A stretch of DNA of 64,000 nt from Flavobacteriales bacterium (GTDB lineage Bacteria > Bacteroidota > Bacteroidia > Flavobacteriales > Flavobacteriaceae). The notes under the pieces were generated by a model, which was given only the letters and a program-made list of their open reading frames with translations, made no database searches and had not been told where the DNA came from. The position numbers were made by a program, and so were the translations under genes. This document shows, one piece after another, positions 40,532 to 50,740 of this stretch (positions within the stretch are counted from its first letter, which is position 1; every line of letters begins with the position of its first letter). The stretch is from the NCBI GenBank assembly GCA_003331305.1, contig QOQB01000007.1:1-64000 (forward strand), given 5' to 3'.

Positions 40532-41172
40532 TTTTTATCTTCTAATAGCGGTACAAACCGAAAATCTCCAAGTACTAATTTCTGAAAATTAGTGTCTGAG
40601 GTTCGGCTTATAACCGTCATTTTCTGATTCGTATCACCTACGGGAATAACCATTTTTCCACCAACCGCTAACTGTGCCAAAAGCGGTTCAGGAACCGATG
40701 GCGCACCAGCGGTTACAAGTATTCTGTCAAATGGTGCCTTTTTAGGAAAACCCTTGTAACCATCGCCAAAAATGAGTTTTTTAGGCTTGTATCCAAGCGA
40801 AGGTAATCGCTTTAAACTGGTACGAAATAATTCGTGCTGACGTTCAATAGAATACACCTCTGCGCCCATGTGGCACAAGACTGCAGTCTGGTATCCAGAT
40901 CCAGTGCCTATTTCCAAAACCTTCATTCCTGTTTTGAGTTGTAGTTGCTCGCTTTGAAATGCTACCGTATAGGGCTGGGAAATGGTTTGGTCTGCCCCAA
41001 TTGGAAATGCTTTGTCTTGGTAAGCATGATCCACAAAACTACTGTCTAAAAATAAGTGGCGGGGAATATCCCCAATGGCGTTAAGCACTGCAGCTTGCGT
41101 GATGCCCTTCTGTTTTAAAACTGCGATCAACTGACGTCGTTTTCCTTGATGCTTGGTAGTATCCTGCTTCAT
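40528..41172 (-). CDS. pcm: Protein-L-isoaspartate O-methyltransferase
   Basis: This 214-residue SAM-dependent enzyme repairs isoaspartyl residues in damaged proteins. It has [18 protein letters not shown] motif [59 protein letters not shown] and [18 protein letters not shown] element (41185-41178) ends 6 nt from its ATG. Convergent with smpB, divergent from the oxidoreductase gene. Confidence 0.95.
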   Translation of the reverse strand: MKQDTTKHQGKRRQLIAVLKQKGITQAAVLNAIGDIPRHLFLDSSFVDHAYQDKAFPIGADQTISQPYTVAFQSEQLQLKTGMKVLEIGTGSGYQTAVLCHMGAEVYSIERQHELFRTSLKRLPSLGYKPKKLIFGDGYKGFPKKAPFDRILVTAGAPSVPEPLLAQLAVGGKMVIPVGDTNQKMTVISRTSDTNFQKLVLGDFRFVPLLEDKN

Positions 41173-41177
41173 CAGTT

Positions 41178-41185
41178 CAAAAATA
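41178..41185 (-). promoter_or_regulatory. -7 element TATTTTTG of pcm
   Basis: An exact match whose last G is 6 nt before the pcm ATG, giving at most a 1-nt leader. Confidence 0.6.
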
Positions 41186-41219
41186 CAAAATCAACTGCCT
41201 ACTCGCCACTTAATCTTGT

Positions 41220-41227
41220 TACATTTG
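41220..41227 (+). promoter_or_regulatory. -7 element TACATTTG of the Gfo/Idh/MocA gene cluster
   Basis: An exact match, last G exactly 5 nt before the ATG at 41232. It is likely the promoter of the cluster that runs to miaA, and would give a leaderless first cistron. Confidence 0.65.
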
Positions 41228-41231
41228 TATT

Positions 41232-42215
41232 ATGGAAAAGAAGTTAAAAGCTGGTGTATTAGGTGCTGGACACTTGGGGAAAATCCATTTGCGTTTATTA
41301 TTTCAATCTGAAAAATACGATTTGGTTGGTTTTTATGATGAAAACCAAACTGTAAGAGATACTGTTGCGAAAGAGAATGGATTCAAAGCATTTGATTCAG
41401 CAACCGAATTGATGGATGCGGTGGAAGTCGTTGATATCGTAACTCCGACCCTGTTTCATCACAAGCTTGCCAAACAGGCTATTGAAAAAGGCAAGCATAT
41501 TTTTATAGAAAAACCCATAACGCAAACAGTTGATCAAGCCGAGGAGCTAATTACTCTTGCTGATAAATATGGAGTATTGGGTCAAGTAGGACACGTTGAA
41601 CGATTTAATCCGGCGTTTTTGGCGGTAAAAAACGAGATTGATGAAAGTATGTTTATCGAAACGCATAGACTAGCAGAATTCAATCCACGTGGTACAGATG
41701 TTCCTGTCGTATTAGACCTTATGATACACGACATCGACACAGTGCTAAGCGTGGTTGATTCAAGGGTTAAAAACATATCTGCCAGTGGTGTTTCCATCAT
41801 TAGCGAAACACCTGATATTGCCAATGCCAGGATTGAGTTTGAAAACGGTTGTGTGGCAAACTTGACGGCAAGTAGAATTTCATTAAAGAATATGCGAAAG
41901 GCTCGCTTTTTCCAAAAAGACGCCTATATTTCCATAGATTATTTTGACAAAAAGGTAGAGGTTGTTAAAATGCATGACGCCCCCGAACAGGTTGGTGATT
42001 TTGATATGGTCCTCGAAAATGCACAAGGAAAAAAGAAACGCATCTTCTTTGACAATCCAAAAGTTCCAGAAGTTAATGCTATTCTCATGGAACTCGAATG
42101 TTTTGCAGATGCCATTGTAGACAACACGCCAATTATTGTTCCGCTAACCCAAGGAAGAAACGCATTAGACATTGCACTTCAGATTACTGCACTTGTTGAA
42201 AATTCTACGGCATGA
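41232..42215 (+). CDS. Gfo/Idh/MocA-family NAD(P)-dependent oxidoreductase
   Basis: This 327-residue dehydrogenase has an N-terminal Rossmann domain with GVLGAGHLGKIHLRLL, IVTPTLFHHKLAKQAIEKGKHIFIEKPI (the EKP motif) and GQVGHVERFNPAF. The substrate-side domain includes DLMIHDIDTVLSVV, a typical catalytic His-containing motif. The substrate is unknown, commonly a sugar or sugar derivative. It is the first gene of an overlapping cluster with YggS, the exonuclease/GIY-YIG protein and miaA. Confidence 0.9.
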   Translation: MEKKLKAGVLGAGHLGKIHLRLLFQSEKYDLVGFYDENQTVRDTVAKENGFKAFDSATELMDAVEVVDIVTPTLFHHKLAKQAIEKGKHIFIEKPITQTVDQAEELITLADKYGVLGQVGHVERFNPAFLAVKNEIDESMFIETHRLAEFNPRGTDVPVVLDLMIHDIDTVLSVVDSRVKNISASGVSIISETPDIANARIEFENGCVANLTASRISLKNMRKARFFQKDAYISIDYFDKKVEVVKMHDAPEQVGDFDMVLENAQGKKKRIFFDNPKVPEVNAILMELECFADAIVDNTPIIVPLTQGRNALDIALQITALVENSTA

Positions 42216-42853
42216 TTGCAGCTCAAATAAATCGTCTAACAGAACAATTCCCCAAAGAGGTCACACTGGTAGCAGTTTCTAAAACAAAACCCATCAGCGC
42301 CCTTGAAGAGGCGTACAATGCTGGGCATCGTGATTTTGGAGAAAACAAAGTCCAAGAGCTTTGCCAAAAAGCCGAAGCAATGTCTTCTGAAATTCGCTGG
42401 CATATGATTGGGCATTTACAGCGAAACAAAGTAAAATATATTGCTCCTTTTGTGCATCTTATTCACGGTGTGGACAGTGAACGGCTTTTGGTCGAAGTCA
42501 ACAAGCAAGGAGCAAAAAATAACCGCATAATTGATGTTCTTATACAAATTCATATTGCAGAGGAAAGCTCGAAGTTTGGATTTTCATACGCCGAAGCGGT
42601 GACTTTATTCTCTAACGAAAACCCCTACCCAAATGTTCGTGTAATTGGGCTTATGGGCATGGCGACTTTTACCAATGATAAAGAACAAGTGAAACGAGAG
42701 TTTGACACATTATCAGCATTTTATTCCTCTTGGAAAACAAAAAAGTCACTTTCCGTTCTGTCGATGGGCATGAGTAATGATTACGCTATTGCAATTTCCT
42801 CGGGCAGTAACATGGTGCGTATTGGGAGTCTCATTTTTGGTAGTAGAAATTAG
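42212..42853 (+). CDS. YggS-family PLP homeostasis protein
   Basis: This 213-residue PLP-binding protein has cofactor Lys24 in LVAVSKTKP, FGENKVQEL, WHMIGHLQRNKVKYI and the C-terminal phosphate site SMGMSNDYAIAISSGSNMVRIGS. Family members buffer PLP and affect amino-acid homeostasis rather than catalyse turnover. It overlaps the oxidoreductase by 4 bp and is 4 bp from the next gene. Confidence 0.94.
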   Translation: MIAAQINRLTEQFPKEVTLVAVSKTKPISALEEAYNAGHRDFGENKVQELCQKAEAMSSEIRWHMIGHLQRNKVKYIAPFVHLIHGVDSERLLVEVNKQGAKNNRIIDVLIQIHIAEESSKFGFSYAEAVTLFSNENPYPNVRVIGLMGMATFTNDKEQVKREFDTLSAFYSSWKTKKSLSVLSMGMSNDYAIAISSGSNMVRIGSLIFGSRN

Positions 42854-42857
42854 GAGT

Positions 42858-44231
42858 ATGTACGCAGTTGTTGACGTGGAAACCACAGGCGGAAAATACA
42901 ACGAGGAAGGCATTACAGAAATTGCTATTTATAAATTTGATGGCAGTGAAATTGTAGATCAATTTATAAGTCTCGTAAATCCTGAGCGACCCATTCAACC
43001 TTTCGTTGTGCAGCTTACTGGAATTAATGAAAATATGCTTCGAAATGCGCCTAAATTCTATGAAGTGGCCAAACGCGTTGTTGAAATCACAGAAGATTGT
43101 ACCCTGGTGGCGCACAATGCAAGTTTTGACTACCGCATGCTTTGTACCGAGTTTAACAGGTTGGGGTTTTCGTATCAAAGACAAACCCTTTGTACCGTAG
43201 CGCTTGCTAAAAAATTGATTCCAGAGCAGGCATCTTACAAATTAGGAAAGCTTGTTCGTTCGCTTGGAATCCCACTTAGTGATCGGCATCGGGCGGCTGG
43301 AGATGCACGTGCCACGGTTAAACTTCTTAAATTATTATTGGACAAAGACTCTGAAAAAACCATTGTCAAGCAAGTGTTACGCACCAAAGAACAAGATCAA
43401 GTTACGCGTAAGTTTTTACATCTAGTTGAGCAGGTAAAACCTGTTACAGGGGTGTATTATCTTCACAATCAACAGGGGGATGTCATTTATATTGGCAAAA
43501 GCACCAATATGCGGAAGCGTGTAAATCAGCACTTTACTGGGAAAAGTCGTAAATCACTAAAGATCCAGCTGGAAACGCATAGCGTGAGTACAGAGGAGAC
43601 AGGAAACGAACTTATTGCACTACTAAAAGAAGTAGACGAAATTCAACTTCACAAACCCAAGCACAATAGAGTGCACAAAAATGATTCTATACGATTTGGA
43701 TTGGAAGAAGGGGTTACAAGCACAGGTTATCGATTTCTTAGAATTGCTCACGCGCAAGACAACATACGTTATGTGACAACTTTTAAGAATTTAAATAATG
43801 CCCGTAAATTATTGTATTTTTTTACACAGAAATACACGCTTTGCTTAAAATTAGTCGGATTAGAATCACCAAAAAAAGCATGCTCTTATGAACAAATTAA
43901 TCAATGCTTAGGGGCCTGTGTAGAACAAGAGTCTGTGGAGTCATACAACAAACGCGTTAAACAGTGCGTAGATAGATTGAGCTTCCAATCCCCTAATATG
44001 CTGCTAATAGACAAAGGACGTACACACGATGAACGAAGTATTATACTTATAAAAGACAATGAATATAAAGGGTTTGGATATGTAAATCTAAATTATCAAA
44101 TTACAAATATTGACATGATTAACACCATCATTGCACCAATGAAAAACTCACGTGCAGCGCGCCATATCATTCAACAATTTGTAAGAAAAAACAAAGTGAA
44201 AGAAATAATTCATCTCGATGAAGCGCCCTAA
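42858..44231 (+). CDS. Exonuclease (DEDDh) / GIY-YIG nuclease fusion
   Basis: This ~457-residue protein has two nuclease domains. Residues 1-165 form a DnaQ-like DEDDh 3'-5' exonuclease: VVDVETTG (D6, E8), AHNASFDYRML (D) and HRAAGDARAT (H, D). Residues ~190-270 form a GIY-YIG domain like the N-terminus of UvrC: GVYYLHNQQGDVIYIGKSTNMRKRVNQHF, with the later catalytic Glu in GNELIALLKEVDEIQLHKPKHN. The C-terminal ~185 residues carry a UvrC-like cysteine-containing stretch (KKACSYEQINQCLGACVEQ). It resembles Cho-type excision nucleases. The ATG at 42858 is chosen because the earlier start would overlap YggS by 76 bp. Confidence 0.88.
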   Translation: MYAVVDVETTGGKYNEEGITEIAIYKFDGSEIVDQFISLVNPERPIQPFVVQLTGINENMLRNAPKFYEVAKRVVEITEDCTLVAHNASFDYRMLCTEFNRLGFSYQRQTLCTVALAKKLIPEQASYKLGKLVRSLGIPLSDRHRAAGDARATVKLLKLLLDKDSEKTIVKQVLRTKEQDQVTRKFLHLVEQVKPVTGVYYLHNQQGDVIYIGKSTNMRKRVNQHFTGKSRKSLKIQLETHSVSTEETGNELIALLKEVDEIQLHKPKHNRVHKNDSIRFGLEEGVTSTGYRFLRIAHAQDNIRYVTTFKNLNNARKLLYFFTQKYTLCLKLVGLESPKKACSYEQINQCLGACVEQESVESYNKRVKQCVDRLSFQSPNMLLIDKGRTHDERSIILIKDNEYKGFGYVNLNYQITNIDMINTIIAPMKNSRAARHIIQQFVRKNKVKEIIHLDEAP

Positions 44232-45132
44232 ACTCATTGTTATTTCTGGCCCAACAGCCATTGGAAAAACATCCTTTGCGGTGACGCTGGCAAAGTATCT
44301 TGGTTGCGCTGTCTTGTCTAGCGATGCGCGTCAATTTTTTAAAGAAATGCAAATTGGAACTGCCGTGCCTACAGTAAAAGAGCAACAAGGTGTAAAGCAT
44401 TATTTTATCCAACATAAAAGCATCCACGAATCGTACACAGTTGGCGATTTTGAAAAAGATGCCATTCGGTTACTTAACTCCTTATTTGAGACTTCTGAAG
44501 TAGCCATTTTAGTGGGTGGATCAAACTTATATTCAAATGCGGTAGTACATGGATTAGATGATTTTCCAGATATTCCAAAGGATATTTCAGCGGAGTGGCA
44601 TAATATATTCGAAACAAAAGGTTTACGCTATTTACAAGACGAATTGAAAAGATTAGATCCTGTGTATTTCAAGGTTGTAGATACGCAAAATCACATGAGA
44701 TTATTACGTGCATTGAATGTTTGTACAGTTTCAGGAAAGGCCTATTCTTCCTTTTTGAATCAGCCCAAAAAAGAACGCTCTTTTAAAACAATTTCCATTG
44801 AGCTGACCATGCCAAGAGAAAGACTTTATGATCGCATTAATACGCGTGTGGACCATATGATTGAAAATGGATTACTAGACGAAGCTAAAATCTTACTGCC
44901 ATACAAAGACCTTAACGCCATGCAAACGGTCGGGTACAAAGAGCTCATCCCCTATTTTGAAGAAAAGCAGTCTTTAGAAAAATGTATAGAAAACATCAAA
45001 ACAAACACGAGAAGATTTGCCAAACGGCAACTAACATGGCTTCGTAATCACGAAGTGATGTTTAAACTGCCTTACAACTCAGTTATTGACAAGAAACTAC
45101 TAGAGACATTAGGGCTTGAAGAAAGCATCTAA
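44218..45132 (+). CDS. miaA: tRNA dimethylallyltransferase MiaA
   Basis: This 304-residue enzyme prenylates A37 of tRNAs reading codons that start with U. It has a P-loop [10 protein letters not shown] (11-20), [29 protein letters not shown] and the ANLTRP-like [16 protein letters not shown]. It overlaps the nuclease gene by 14 bp and the convergent purC gene by 24 bp. Confidence 0.96.
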   Translation: MKRPKLIVISGPTAIGKTSFAVTLAKYLGCAVLSSDARQFFKEMQIGTAVPTVKEQQGVKHYFIQHKSIHESYTVGDFEKDAIRLLNSLFETSEVAILVGGSNLYSNAVVHGLDDFPDIPKDISAEWHNIFETKGLRYLQDELKRLDPVYFKVVDTQNHMRLLRALNVCTVSGKAYSSFLNQPKKERSFKTISIELTMPRERLYDRINTRVDHMIENGLLDEAKILLPYKDLNAMQTVGYKELIPYFEEKQSLEKCIENIKTNTRRFAKRQLTWLRNHEVMFKLPYNSVIDKKLLETLGLEESI

Positions 45133-46056
45133 ATTTTGCTGTATACGACCTGCAACATTGCTAAGGTCAGCTTTTTGAAAGGCATTGCCAGTAATGTGTT
45201 CGTATAATTCAATATATCGCTCAGAAACAGATTCAATATATGCATCAGACATCACTGGAAGCTGTTGTCCCGCTTTGCCTTGAAAGCCATTTTCAATTAA
45301 CCATCGGCGCACAAACTCCTTAGATAATTGGCGTTGGGGTTCTCCATTATCTTGACGATCTTGATACCCATCTGCATAAAAATAGCGCGACGAGTCTGGC
45401 GTATGAATTTCATCTATCAAAACAATAGTCCCGTCTGCATCTCTACCAAATTCATATTTGGTATCTACTAAAATTAACCCTTGAGCTTTAGCCATTTCTG
45501 TACCACGAGCAAAAAGTGCCCGGGTATAGTCGGCAAGCTGGTCATATTGATCTGCGGTTACGATACCTCTTTCAATAAGTTCTTCAGGTGTGATATCTTC
45601 GTCGTGATCTCCTTGTTCAGCTTTTGTTGCTGGAGTAATGATAGGTTCTGGAAAAGCATCGTTTTCACGCATTCCGTCGGGCATGTTAGCGCCGCACAAC
45701 GTACGTTTGCCTAATGCATATTCTCTTGCTGCATGTCCCGCCAAATATCCACGGATGACCATTTCAACTTTTAGCGGTTCGCATGCTTTTCCTACAGCAA
45801 CATTAGGGTCTGGGGTGGCTACAAGCCAATTAGGAACTATATCCGCCGTAGCTTTTAACATGTGCGCGGCAATTTGATTTAAGATCTGTCCTTTGTAAGG
45901 AATTCCTTTTGGCATAACCACATCAAATGCTGAAAGGCGATCGGTAGCAACCATGACCAGCATATCATTTTCTAAGGCATATACTTCGCGTACTTTTCCT
46001 TTGTATTTAGATGCTACTCCAGTGAGTTTCAAATCAGAATGCATAAGTGTTTGCAT
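45109..46056 (-). CDS. purC: Phosphoribosylaminoimidazole-succinocarboxamide synthase
   Basis: This ~315-residue enzyme performs step eight of purine synthesis, joining aspartate to CAIR with ATP. It has [42 protein letters not shown] and [31 protein letters not shown] (split at GRDA). Length fits the type common in Bacteroidota. I chose ATG 46056, 5 bp after the phoH stop. TTG at 46065 and ATG at 46044 are also possible. Confidence 0.95.
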   Translation of the reverse strand: MQTLMHSDLKLTGVASKYKGKVREVYALENDMLVMVATDRLSAFDVVMPKGIPYKGQILNQIAAHMLKATADIVPNWLVATPDPNVAVGKACEPLKVEMVIRGYLAGHAAREYALGKRTLCGANMPDGMRENDAFPEPIITPATKAEQGDHDEDITPEELIERGIVTADQYDQLADYTRALFARGTEMAKAQGLILVDTKYEFGRDADGTIVLIDEIHTPDSSRYFYADGYQDRQDNGEPQRQLSKEFVRRWLIENGFQGKAGQQLPVMSDAYIESVSERYIELYEHITGNAFQKADLSNVAGRIQQNLDAFFKP

Positions 46057-46061
46057 ACGAA

Positions 46062-47018
46062 TCAATTGTGGTGTTCAGTTTGTTTGTAAGCGTCAATTAC
46101 CTTTTTTACCAAGCGGTGACGAATAACATCTTTGTCATCCAAATAAATCATACCTATACCCTTAACGCCATTTAGCACAAGAATTGCCTCCTTAAGGCCT
46201 GATATCACGCGTCGTGGTAAATCGATTTGACCGGGGTCGCCGGTAATCATAAATTTAGCGTTTTTACCCATTCGGGTCAAAAACATTTTCATTTGATTGT
46301 GTGTGGTGTTTTGAGCTTCATCCAAAATCACAAAAGCGTTATCTAATGTTCTTCCTCTCATAAATGCCATGGGCGCAATTTGAATGATACCATTTTCAAT
46401 ATAATGATCAAGTTTTTCGTTTGGTATCATATCGCGAAGCGCATCGTAAAGAGGTTGCATATACGGGTCTAATTTTTCTTTTAAATCTCCTGGTAAAAAC
46501 CCTAGATTCTCACCAGCCTCAACAGCTGGTCGTGTTAAAATAATGCGTTTTACTTGCTTAGATTTCAATGCTTTAACCGCCAATGCAACCCCTGTATATG
46601 TTTTTCCAGTTCCGGCTGGCCCTACAGCAAAAACCATATCGTTTTTAGCCATGGAATCCACCAGTTTGGCTTGGTTTAGTGTTTGCGCTTTAATAATTTT
46701 ACCCCCTATACCGTGCAAAATCACTTTATTATCATCTGGATCTAATCCAAAATTGTCTTCTTCGTTGCTTTCCAAAATTTGTTGCACGGTTTCGTCAGTA
46801 AGTGAATTGTATTTTCCGTAGTGTGTTACAAGTCTATCGATTTGTTTTTCGAATACTTCCAGAATTTCCTCCTCTCCAAAGGCGGTAATTTTATTCCCGC
46901 GAACCACAATTTTAATTTTGGGAAAATATTTTTTTAAAAGCGTAATGTTTTTGTTGTTTTTTCCTCCGTAGAACTCCGTAGGATTGCCCTCGGCTAATTC
47001 AATTGTAATTTCGTTCAA
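46062..47018 (-). CDS. phoH: PhoH-family ATPase
   Basis: This 318-residue protein has an N-terminal KH-like RNA-binding region ([19 protein letters not shown]). Its P-loop ATPase domain has Walker A GPAGTGKT (133-140), an [17 protein letters not shown] segment and Walker [13 protein letters not shown]. PhoH-like proteins are linked to RNA metabolism, but the exact function is unsettled. The start is a TTG at 47018, which gives the usual MNEITIEL opening; there is no ATG nearby. It is cotranscribed with purC. Confidence 0.94.
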   Translation of the reverse strand: MNEITIELAEGNPTEFYGGKNNKNITLLKKYFPKIKIVVRGNKITAFGEEEILEVFEKQIDRLVTHYGKYNSLTDETVQQILESNEEDNFGLDPDDNKVILHGIGGKIIKAQTLNQAKLVDSMAKNDMVFAVGPAGTGKTYTGVALAVKALKSKQVKRIILTRPAVEAGENLGFLPGDLKEKLDPYMQPLYDALRDMIPNEKLDHYIENGIIQIAPMAFMRGRTLDNAFVILDEAQNTTHNQMKMFLTRMGKNAKFMITGDPGQIDLPRRVISGLKEAILVLNGVKGIGMIYLDDKDVIRHRLVKKVIDAYKQTEHHN

Positions 47019-47061
47019 ATGTGTGTTTTTAAAAAATAGGCCCTAAGGCATTGAATTTTGG

Positions 47062-47069
47062 TAACTTTG
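47062..47069 (+). promoter_or_regulatory. -7 element TAACTTTG of the SAM hydroxide adenosyltransferase gene
   Basis: An exact TAnnTTTG match, 52 bp before the ATG at 47121, giving a leader of about 47 nt. Confidence 0.55.
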
Positions 47070-47120
47070 TATTCAAAATTAAGCATTTTTTGGCTTGATA
47101 AATTAAGTTAAGGTTATTTC

Positions 47121-47945
47121 ATGGCGCTTATTACGCTAACAACAGATTTTGGTTTGCAAGACGCCTATGTTGCTGGGCTAAAAGCACGTTTATACCAGCA
47201 ACTTGAATCACCCGAAATTGTTGATATTTCTCATCTTATTGACCCATTTCACATTGGGCAAGCTGCGTATGTAGTGCGGTCGGTTTATCGTAATTTTCCA
47301 GAAAAAAGTATTCATTTTATTGGTGTAGATTTTAATCAAACCCCCGAACAAGAGCTCGTTATTGCTCTGTTAAACGATCATTATTTTGTTTGTGCTGACA
47401 ATGGTTTTTTGTCTCTCTTGGAGCCTGAACTTCATCCTTCGCATTGTATTACAATAAACCTTCCACAGCCCAAAACGCTAGAAAAAGCTATTGAAGCTAT
47501 TGCTCATTTGCATCGTGATGGTGCATTGAGTGTTATCGGAAAACCGCTAAAAAAGCTACGAGTACGTACCCAACACATGCCGGTTGTGAATCCGCAGCAG
47601 ACCGAAATCCACGGACATGTCCTCCATGTGGATCGGTATGGAAATATCATTACCAATATCACAAAAAAGTTATTTGAACGCATCCAAAATAAACGCGCTT
47701 TTATTATCCACGCACGAAATCATAATTTTGAACAGGTTTATCACGATTACCATGAAGTTATACGCTATGATGTACCCAAACAGAACCGTGAAGAAGATGG
47801 TAAAAAATTGGCTTTATTTAACAATCAAGGACACTTGGAACTTGCCATCTACAAAGGGAATCCGAATTATGGTGGAGGCGCAAGCACCCTATTTGGATTG
47901 TCATATTTAGACCCTGTTCGAGTAGCGTTCATAAATGATATATAG
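47121..47945 (+). CDS. SAM hydroxide adenosyltransferase (DUF62 family)
   Basis: This 274-residue protein has LITLTTDFGLQDAYVAGLKARL with the conserved D-x-H/S cluster, VDISHLIDPFHIGQAAYVVRSVYRNFP (split at DPFH), CADNGFLSLL and the C-terminal domain HVDRYGNIITNI. Family enzymes hydrolyse SAM to adenosine and methionine using a halide-like mechanism. The physiological role is unclear. Confidence 0.9.
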   Translation: MALITLTTDFGLQDAYVAGLKARLYQQLESPEIVDISHLIDPFHIGQAAYVVRSVYRNFPEKSIHFIGVDFNQTPEQELVIALLNDHYFVCADNGFLSLLEPELHPSHCITINLPQPKTLEKAIEAIAHLHRDGALSVIGKPLKKLRVRTQHMPVVNPQQTEIHGHVLHVDRYGNIITNITKKLFERIQNKRAFIIHARNHNFEQVYHDYHEVIRYDVPKQNREEDGKKLALFNNQGHLELAIYKGNPNYGGGASTLFGLSYLDPVRVAFINDI

Positions 47946-47984
47946 CTGTTGATAAAATTGTTTTAAGTTGGCAAATCGAAACAA

Positions 47985-47992
47985 TATATTTG
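47985..47992 (+). promoter_or_regulatory. -7 element TATATTTG of dnaN
   Basis: An exact TAnnTTTG match 19 bp before the dnaN ATG, giving a leader of about 14 nt. Confidence 0.6.
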
Positions 47993-48010
47993 TAGTTAAA
48001 CATATTTATA

Positions 48011-49129
48011 ATGAACTTTATTGTATCCAGTACGCAACTGCTACGTCAACTTCAGACCCTAAGCGGAGTCCTTAACAGCAGCAATACACTACCCATCTTA
48101 GATCATATATTGTTTGAGCTTCATCCTGGGGAATTACGTCTTACGGCAACAGACTTAGAAACTACAATAAGTGCAACAATTCAAGTGGAAACTACTCACG
48201 AAGGTAAAATTGCCATACCAGCTAGACTTCTTTTAGATACGCTAAAGACCTTTCCAGAGCAACCGTTAACATTCTCACAATCAGATAACAACACACTTGA
48301 AATTAGTTCAGATCAAGGTAAATACGCGCTTGCATATGCCAATGCAGAAGAGTTTCCGCAGGCAGCAGAAATAATGGATGCATCAAGTGTTACCGTTATG
48401 GGAGACACACTAGCTACTGCTATTACAAATACCATTTTTGCAAGCGGAAACGATGATTTACGACCTGTCATGAGCGGTGTGTTTTTCCAACTTTCATCTA
48501 GTGGCTTAACATTTGTAGCGACAGATGCCCACAAACTTGTCAAATATGAAAGAACAGATTTAGAGGCGCCCGAAACAGCAGAATTTATTATGCCAAAAAA
48601 ACCACTAAACTTATTGAAGTCGGTGTTGATTGGAAGCGAAGTAGAAGTTAAAATAGATTACAATAATAGCAATGTGATGTTCTCTTTTGATGACACCGTT
48701 CTCATTTGTCGCCTAATTGATGGAAAATATCCAAACTACGAGGCGGTAATTCCAAAAGAAAATCCAAATGTGATGAGTATTAATCGTGTGCAGTTTTTGA
48801 ACACCGTAAAACGTGTGAGTATTTTTTCAAATAAAACAACGCATCAAATCCGGTTGCGTATTGCGGGTGCAGAGCTTCATATTTCTGCAGAGGACATCGA
48901 CTACAGCAACAAGGCAGAAGAACGTCTGGCATGCGCTTATCAAGGGGATGATATGCAAATTGGCTTTAATGCTAGGTTTTTAAGCGAAATGCTTAGCAAT
49001 TTGAATTCGGAAGAAATTCAACTTGAACTATCATTACCTAACAGAGCAGGAATTGTTACCCCAGCAGACGGCTTAGACGAAGGCGAAAAGGTCACGATGC
49101 TCGTCATGCCGGTAATGCTTAACAACTAA
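48011..49129 (+). CDS. dnaN: DNA polymerase III beta subunit (sliding clamp)
   Basis: This 372-residue clamp keeps polymerase III on DNA. It shows the three repeated clamp domains. Landmarks are FIVSSTQLLRQLQTLSGVL, LRLTATDLETTISA, FVATDAHKLVKYE, YPNYEAVIPKENPNVM and the C-terminal VTMLVMPVML. It is not next to dnaA here. No replication-origin features (DnaA boxes) are seen around it. Confidence 0.97.
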   Translation: MNFIVSSTQLLRQLQTLSGVLNSSNTLPILDHILFELHPGELRLTATDLETTISATIQVETTHEGKIAIPARLLLDTLKTFPEQPLTFSQSDNNTLEISSDQGKYALAYANAEEFPQAAEIMDASSVTVMGDTLATAITNTIFASGNDDLRPVMSGVFFQLSSSGLTFVATDAHKLVKYERTDLEAPETAEFIMPKKPLNLLKSVLIGSEVEVKIDYNNSNVMFSFDDTVLICRLIDGKYPNYEAVIPKENPNVMSINRVQFLNTVKRVSIFSNKTTHQIRLRIAGAELHISAEDIDYSNKAEERLACAYQGDDMQIGFNARFLSEMLSNLNSEEIQLELSLPNRAGIVTPADGLDEGEKVTMLVMPVMLNN

Positions 49130-49130
49130 G

Positions 49131-50714
49131 CTAAAGCATATAGTCTGTGCTTATAAAATTAGAATTTTGTGAGTCTAATAGCTCCCGTAAAATTTCTTTG
49201 TTACTTTCGCTGTCTTTGGTAGCTACAAATGTTCTTATAGAGAACGAACGCAGCGCGTCACGTACGCTAAGTGTGCTCACTGCAGAATCTTTTCTACCCG
49301 TAAATGGATACACATCTGGACCTCGTTGACATGAGCTATTGAGATTTACACGACACACAAGGTTGGCAAGTGTATCAATCAGCGGCCCTAGCTTTTGTAT
49401 GTCTTTACCAAACAGACTCACTTGCTGGCCGTAAGATGATGCAGCCATATCGTCTAAAGGCGTGTCAATGTCCGTAAAAGACATTACAGGAATCACTGGT
49501 CCAAATTGTTCTTCTTGGTAAACGCGCATGTCGCGTGTAACAGGGTATAAAACAGCAGGAAAAATAAAATTTTCAGTTCGCTCACCGCCCCTAGGATTTA
49601 ATACTTTAGCTCCTTTTGATTTCGCATCATCAATAAGCTCTTGAATGTAATCAGGCTTATTAGGCTCAGGAAGTGGTGTTAACAAAGTATTTTCCCATGG
49701 CATTCCCAACTGAAGAGCATCAACAGCTTTAGTAAACTGGGAAAGAAAATCATCTTTTATATTTTCATGAACATATAAAATCTTTAGGGCCGTACAACGC
49801 TGTCCGTTGAATGACAACGTACCTGCAATACATTCCTGTACGGTTTTACCCATATCAGCATCTGGTAAAATAATAGCTGGATTTTTTGCCTCTAATCCCA
49901 AAACCAAGCGAAGGCGACTCTTTTTAGGATGCAAATCTTGTAATGAAAGAGCTGATGAACTATGCCCAATAAGCGCAAGAACATCGATTTCACCTGTTTT
50001 CATAATAGGCGCGGCTATGGTCCGTCCACGACCAAAAACAATATTTACAACACCGGGGGGGAAACTCTCTTTAAAGGCCTTTAACAGTGGCGCAATAAGT
50101 AAAACCCCATGCTTTGCAGGTTTAAAAATAGCTGTGTTTCCCATAATAATGGCTGGGATAAGCAATGCAAACGTTTCGTTTAACGGGTAATTATAAGGCC
50201 CTAGACAAAGCACAACACCAATAGGACCGCGTCGAATATGTGCATACACCCCACCGTGGTTGTGAAATTTAGCACTATCGCGGTCAATATCTTTATACTC
50301 GTTAATAGTATCTACAATGTAGTCTACCGTACGATCAAATTCTTTTTCAGAATCTTTATGGTTTTTGCCAATTTCCCACATCAATAGTTTTACAACCTCA
50401 TCGCGTTGAGATTTCATAAGTGTTACAAAGCGCTCCATACAATTGATACGGTCGGCAACTTTCATGGTTGGCCAATCCCCTTTTCCTTTGTCAAAAGCTT
50501 GGGTGGCTGCATTCAAAGCCTTTAGTGCGTGCGCTTCGTCCATGTTAGGGACAGAGCCCAAAAAAGTGGGCGCAAGCGTGCCTTCGGCATTTGGCGTGTG
50601 TATAGTGGAGTGAACATTTGCTGTTGGACCGTCCCAAAGCGTGAGTTTTCCGTCAATCAAAAAACTGTTGTGATGTAATGGGGACTTGATTGAATACTGT
50701 GATGGTATGTTCAT
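49131..50714 (-). CDS. gapN: NADP-dependent glyceraldehyde-3-phosphate dehydrogenase (non-phosphorylating, GapN type)
   Basis: This ~527-residue ALDH-superfamily enzyme has [21 protein letters not shown] (split here), catalytic Cys in [27 protein letters not shown] and the C-terminal [33 protein letters not shown]. This combination is typical of bacterial and plant NADP-GAPDH (GapN), which oxidises glyceraldehyde-3-phosphate directly to 3-phosphoglycerate and makes NADPH. The start is ATG 50714. It is 26 bp after ilvA on the same strand and is likely the last gene of the ilv transcript. Confidence 0.9.
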   Translation of the reverse strand: MNIPSQYSIKSPLHHNSFLIDGKLTLWDGPTANVHSTIHTPNAEGTLAPTFLGSVPNMDEAHALKALNAATQAFDKGKGDWPTMKVADRINCMERFVTLMKSQRDEVVKLLMWEIGKNHKDSEKEFDRTVDYIVDTINEYKDIDRDSAKFHNHGGVYAHIRRGPIGVVLCLGPYNYPLNETFALLIPAIIMGNTAIFKPAKHGVLLIAPLLKAFKESFPPGVVNIVFGRGRTIAAPIMKTGEIDVLALIGHSSSALSLQDLHPKKSRLRLVLGLEAKNPAIILPDADMGKTVQECIAGTLSFNGQRCTALKILYVHENIKDDFLSQFTKAVDALQLGMPWENTLLTPLPEPNKPDYIQELIDDAKSKGAKVLNPRGGERTENFIFPAVLYPVTRDMRVYQEEQFGPVIPVMSFTDIDTPLDDMAASSYGQQVSLFGKDIQKLGPLIDTLANLVCRVNLNSSCQRGPDVYPFTGRKDSAVSTLSVRDALRSFSIRTFVATKDSESNKEILRELLDSQNSNFISTDYML

Positions 50715-50740
50715 ATATAAATTTTCATAGCTCTTCAAAA

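Noticed and set aside
47946-48010. Replication origin next to dnaN
   Set aside because: No DnaA boxes or AT-rich repeats, and dnaA is not adjacent. In this group dnaN is often far from the origin.
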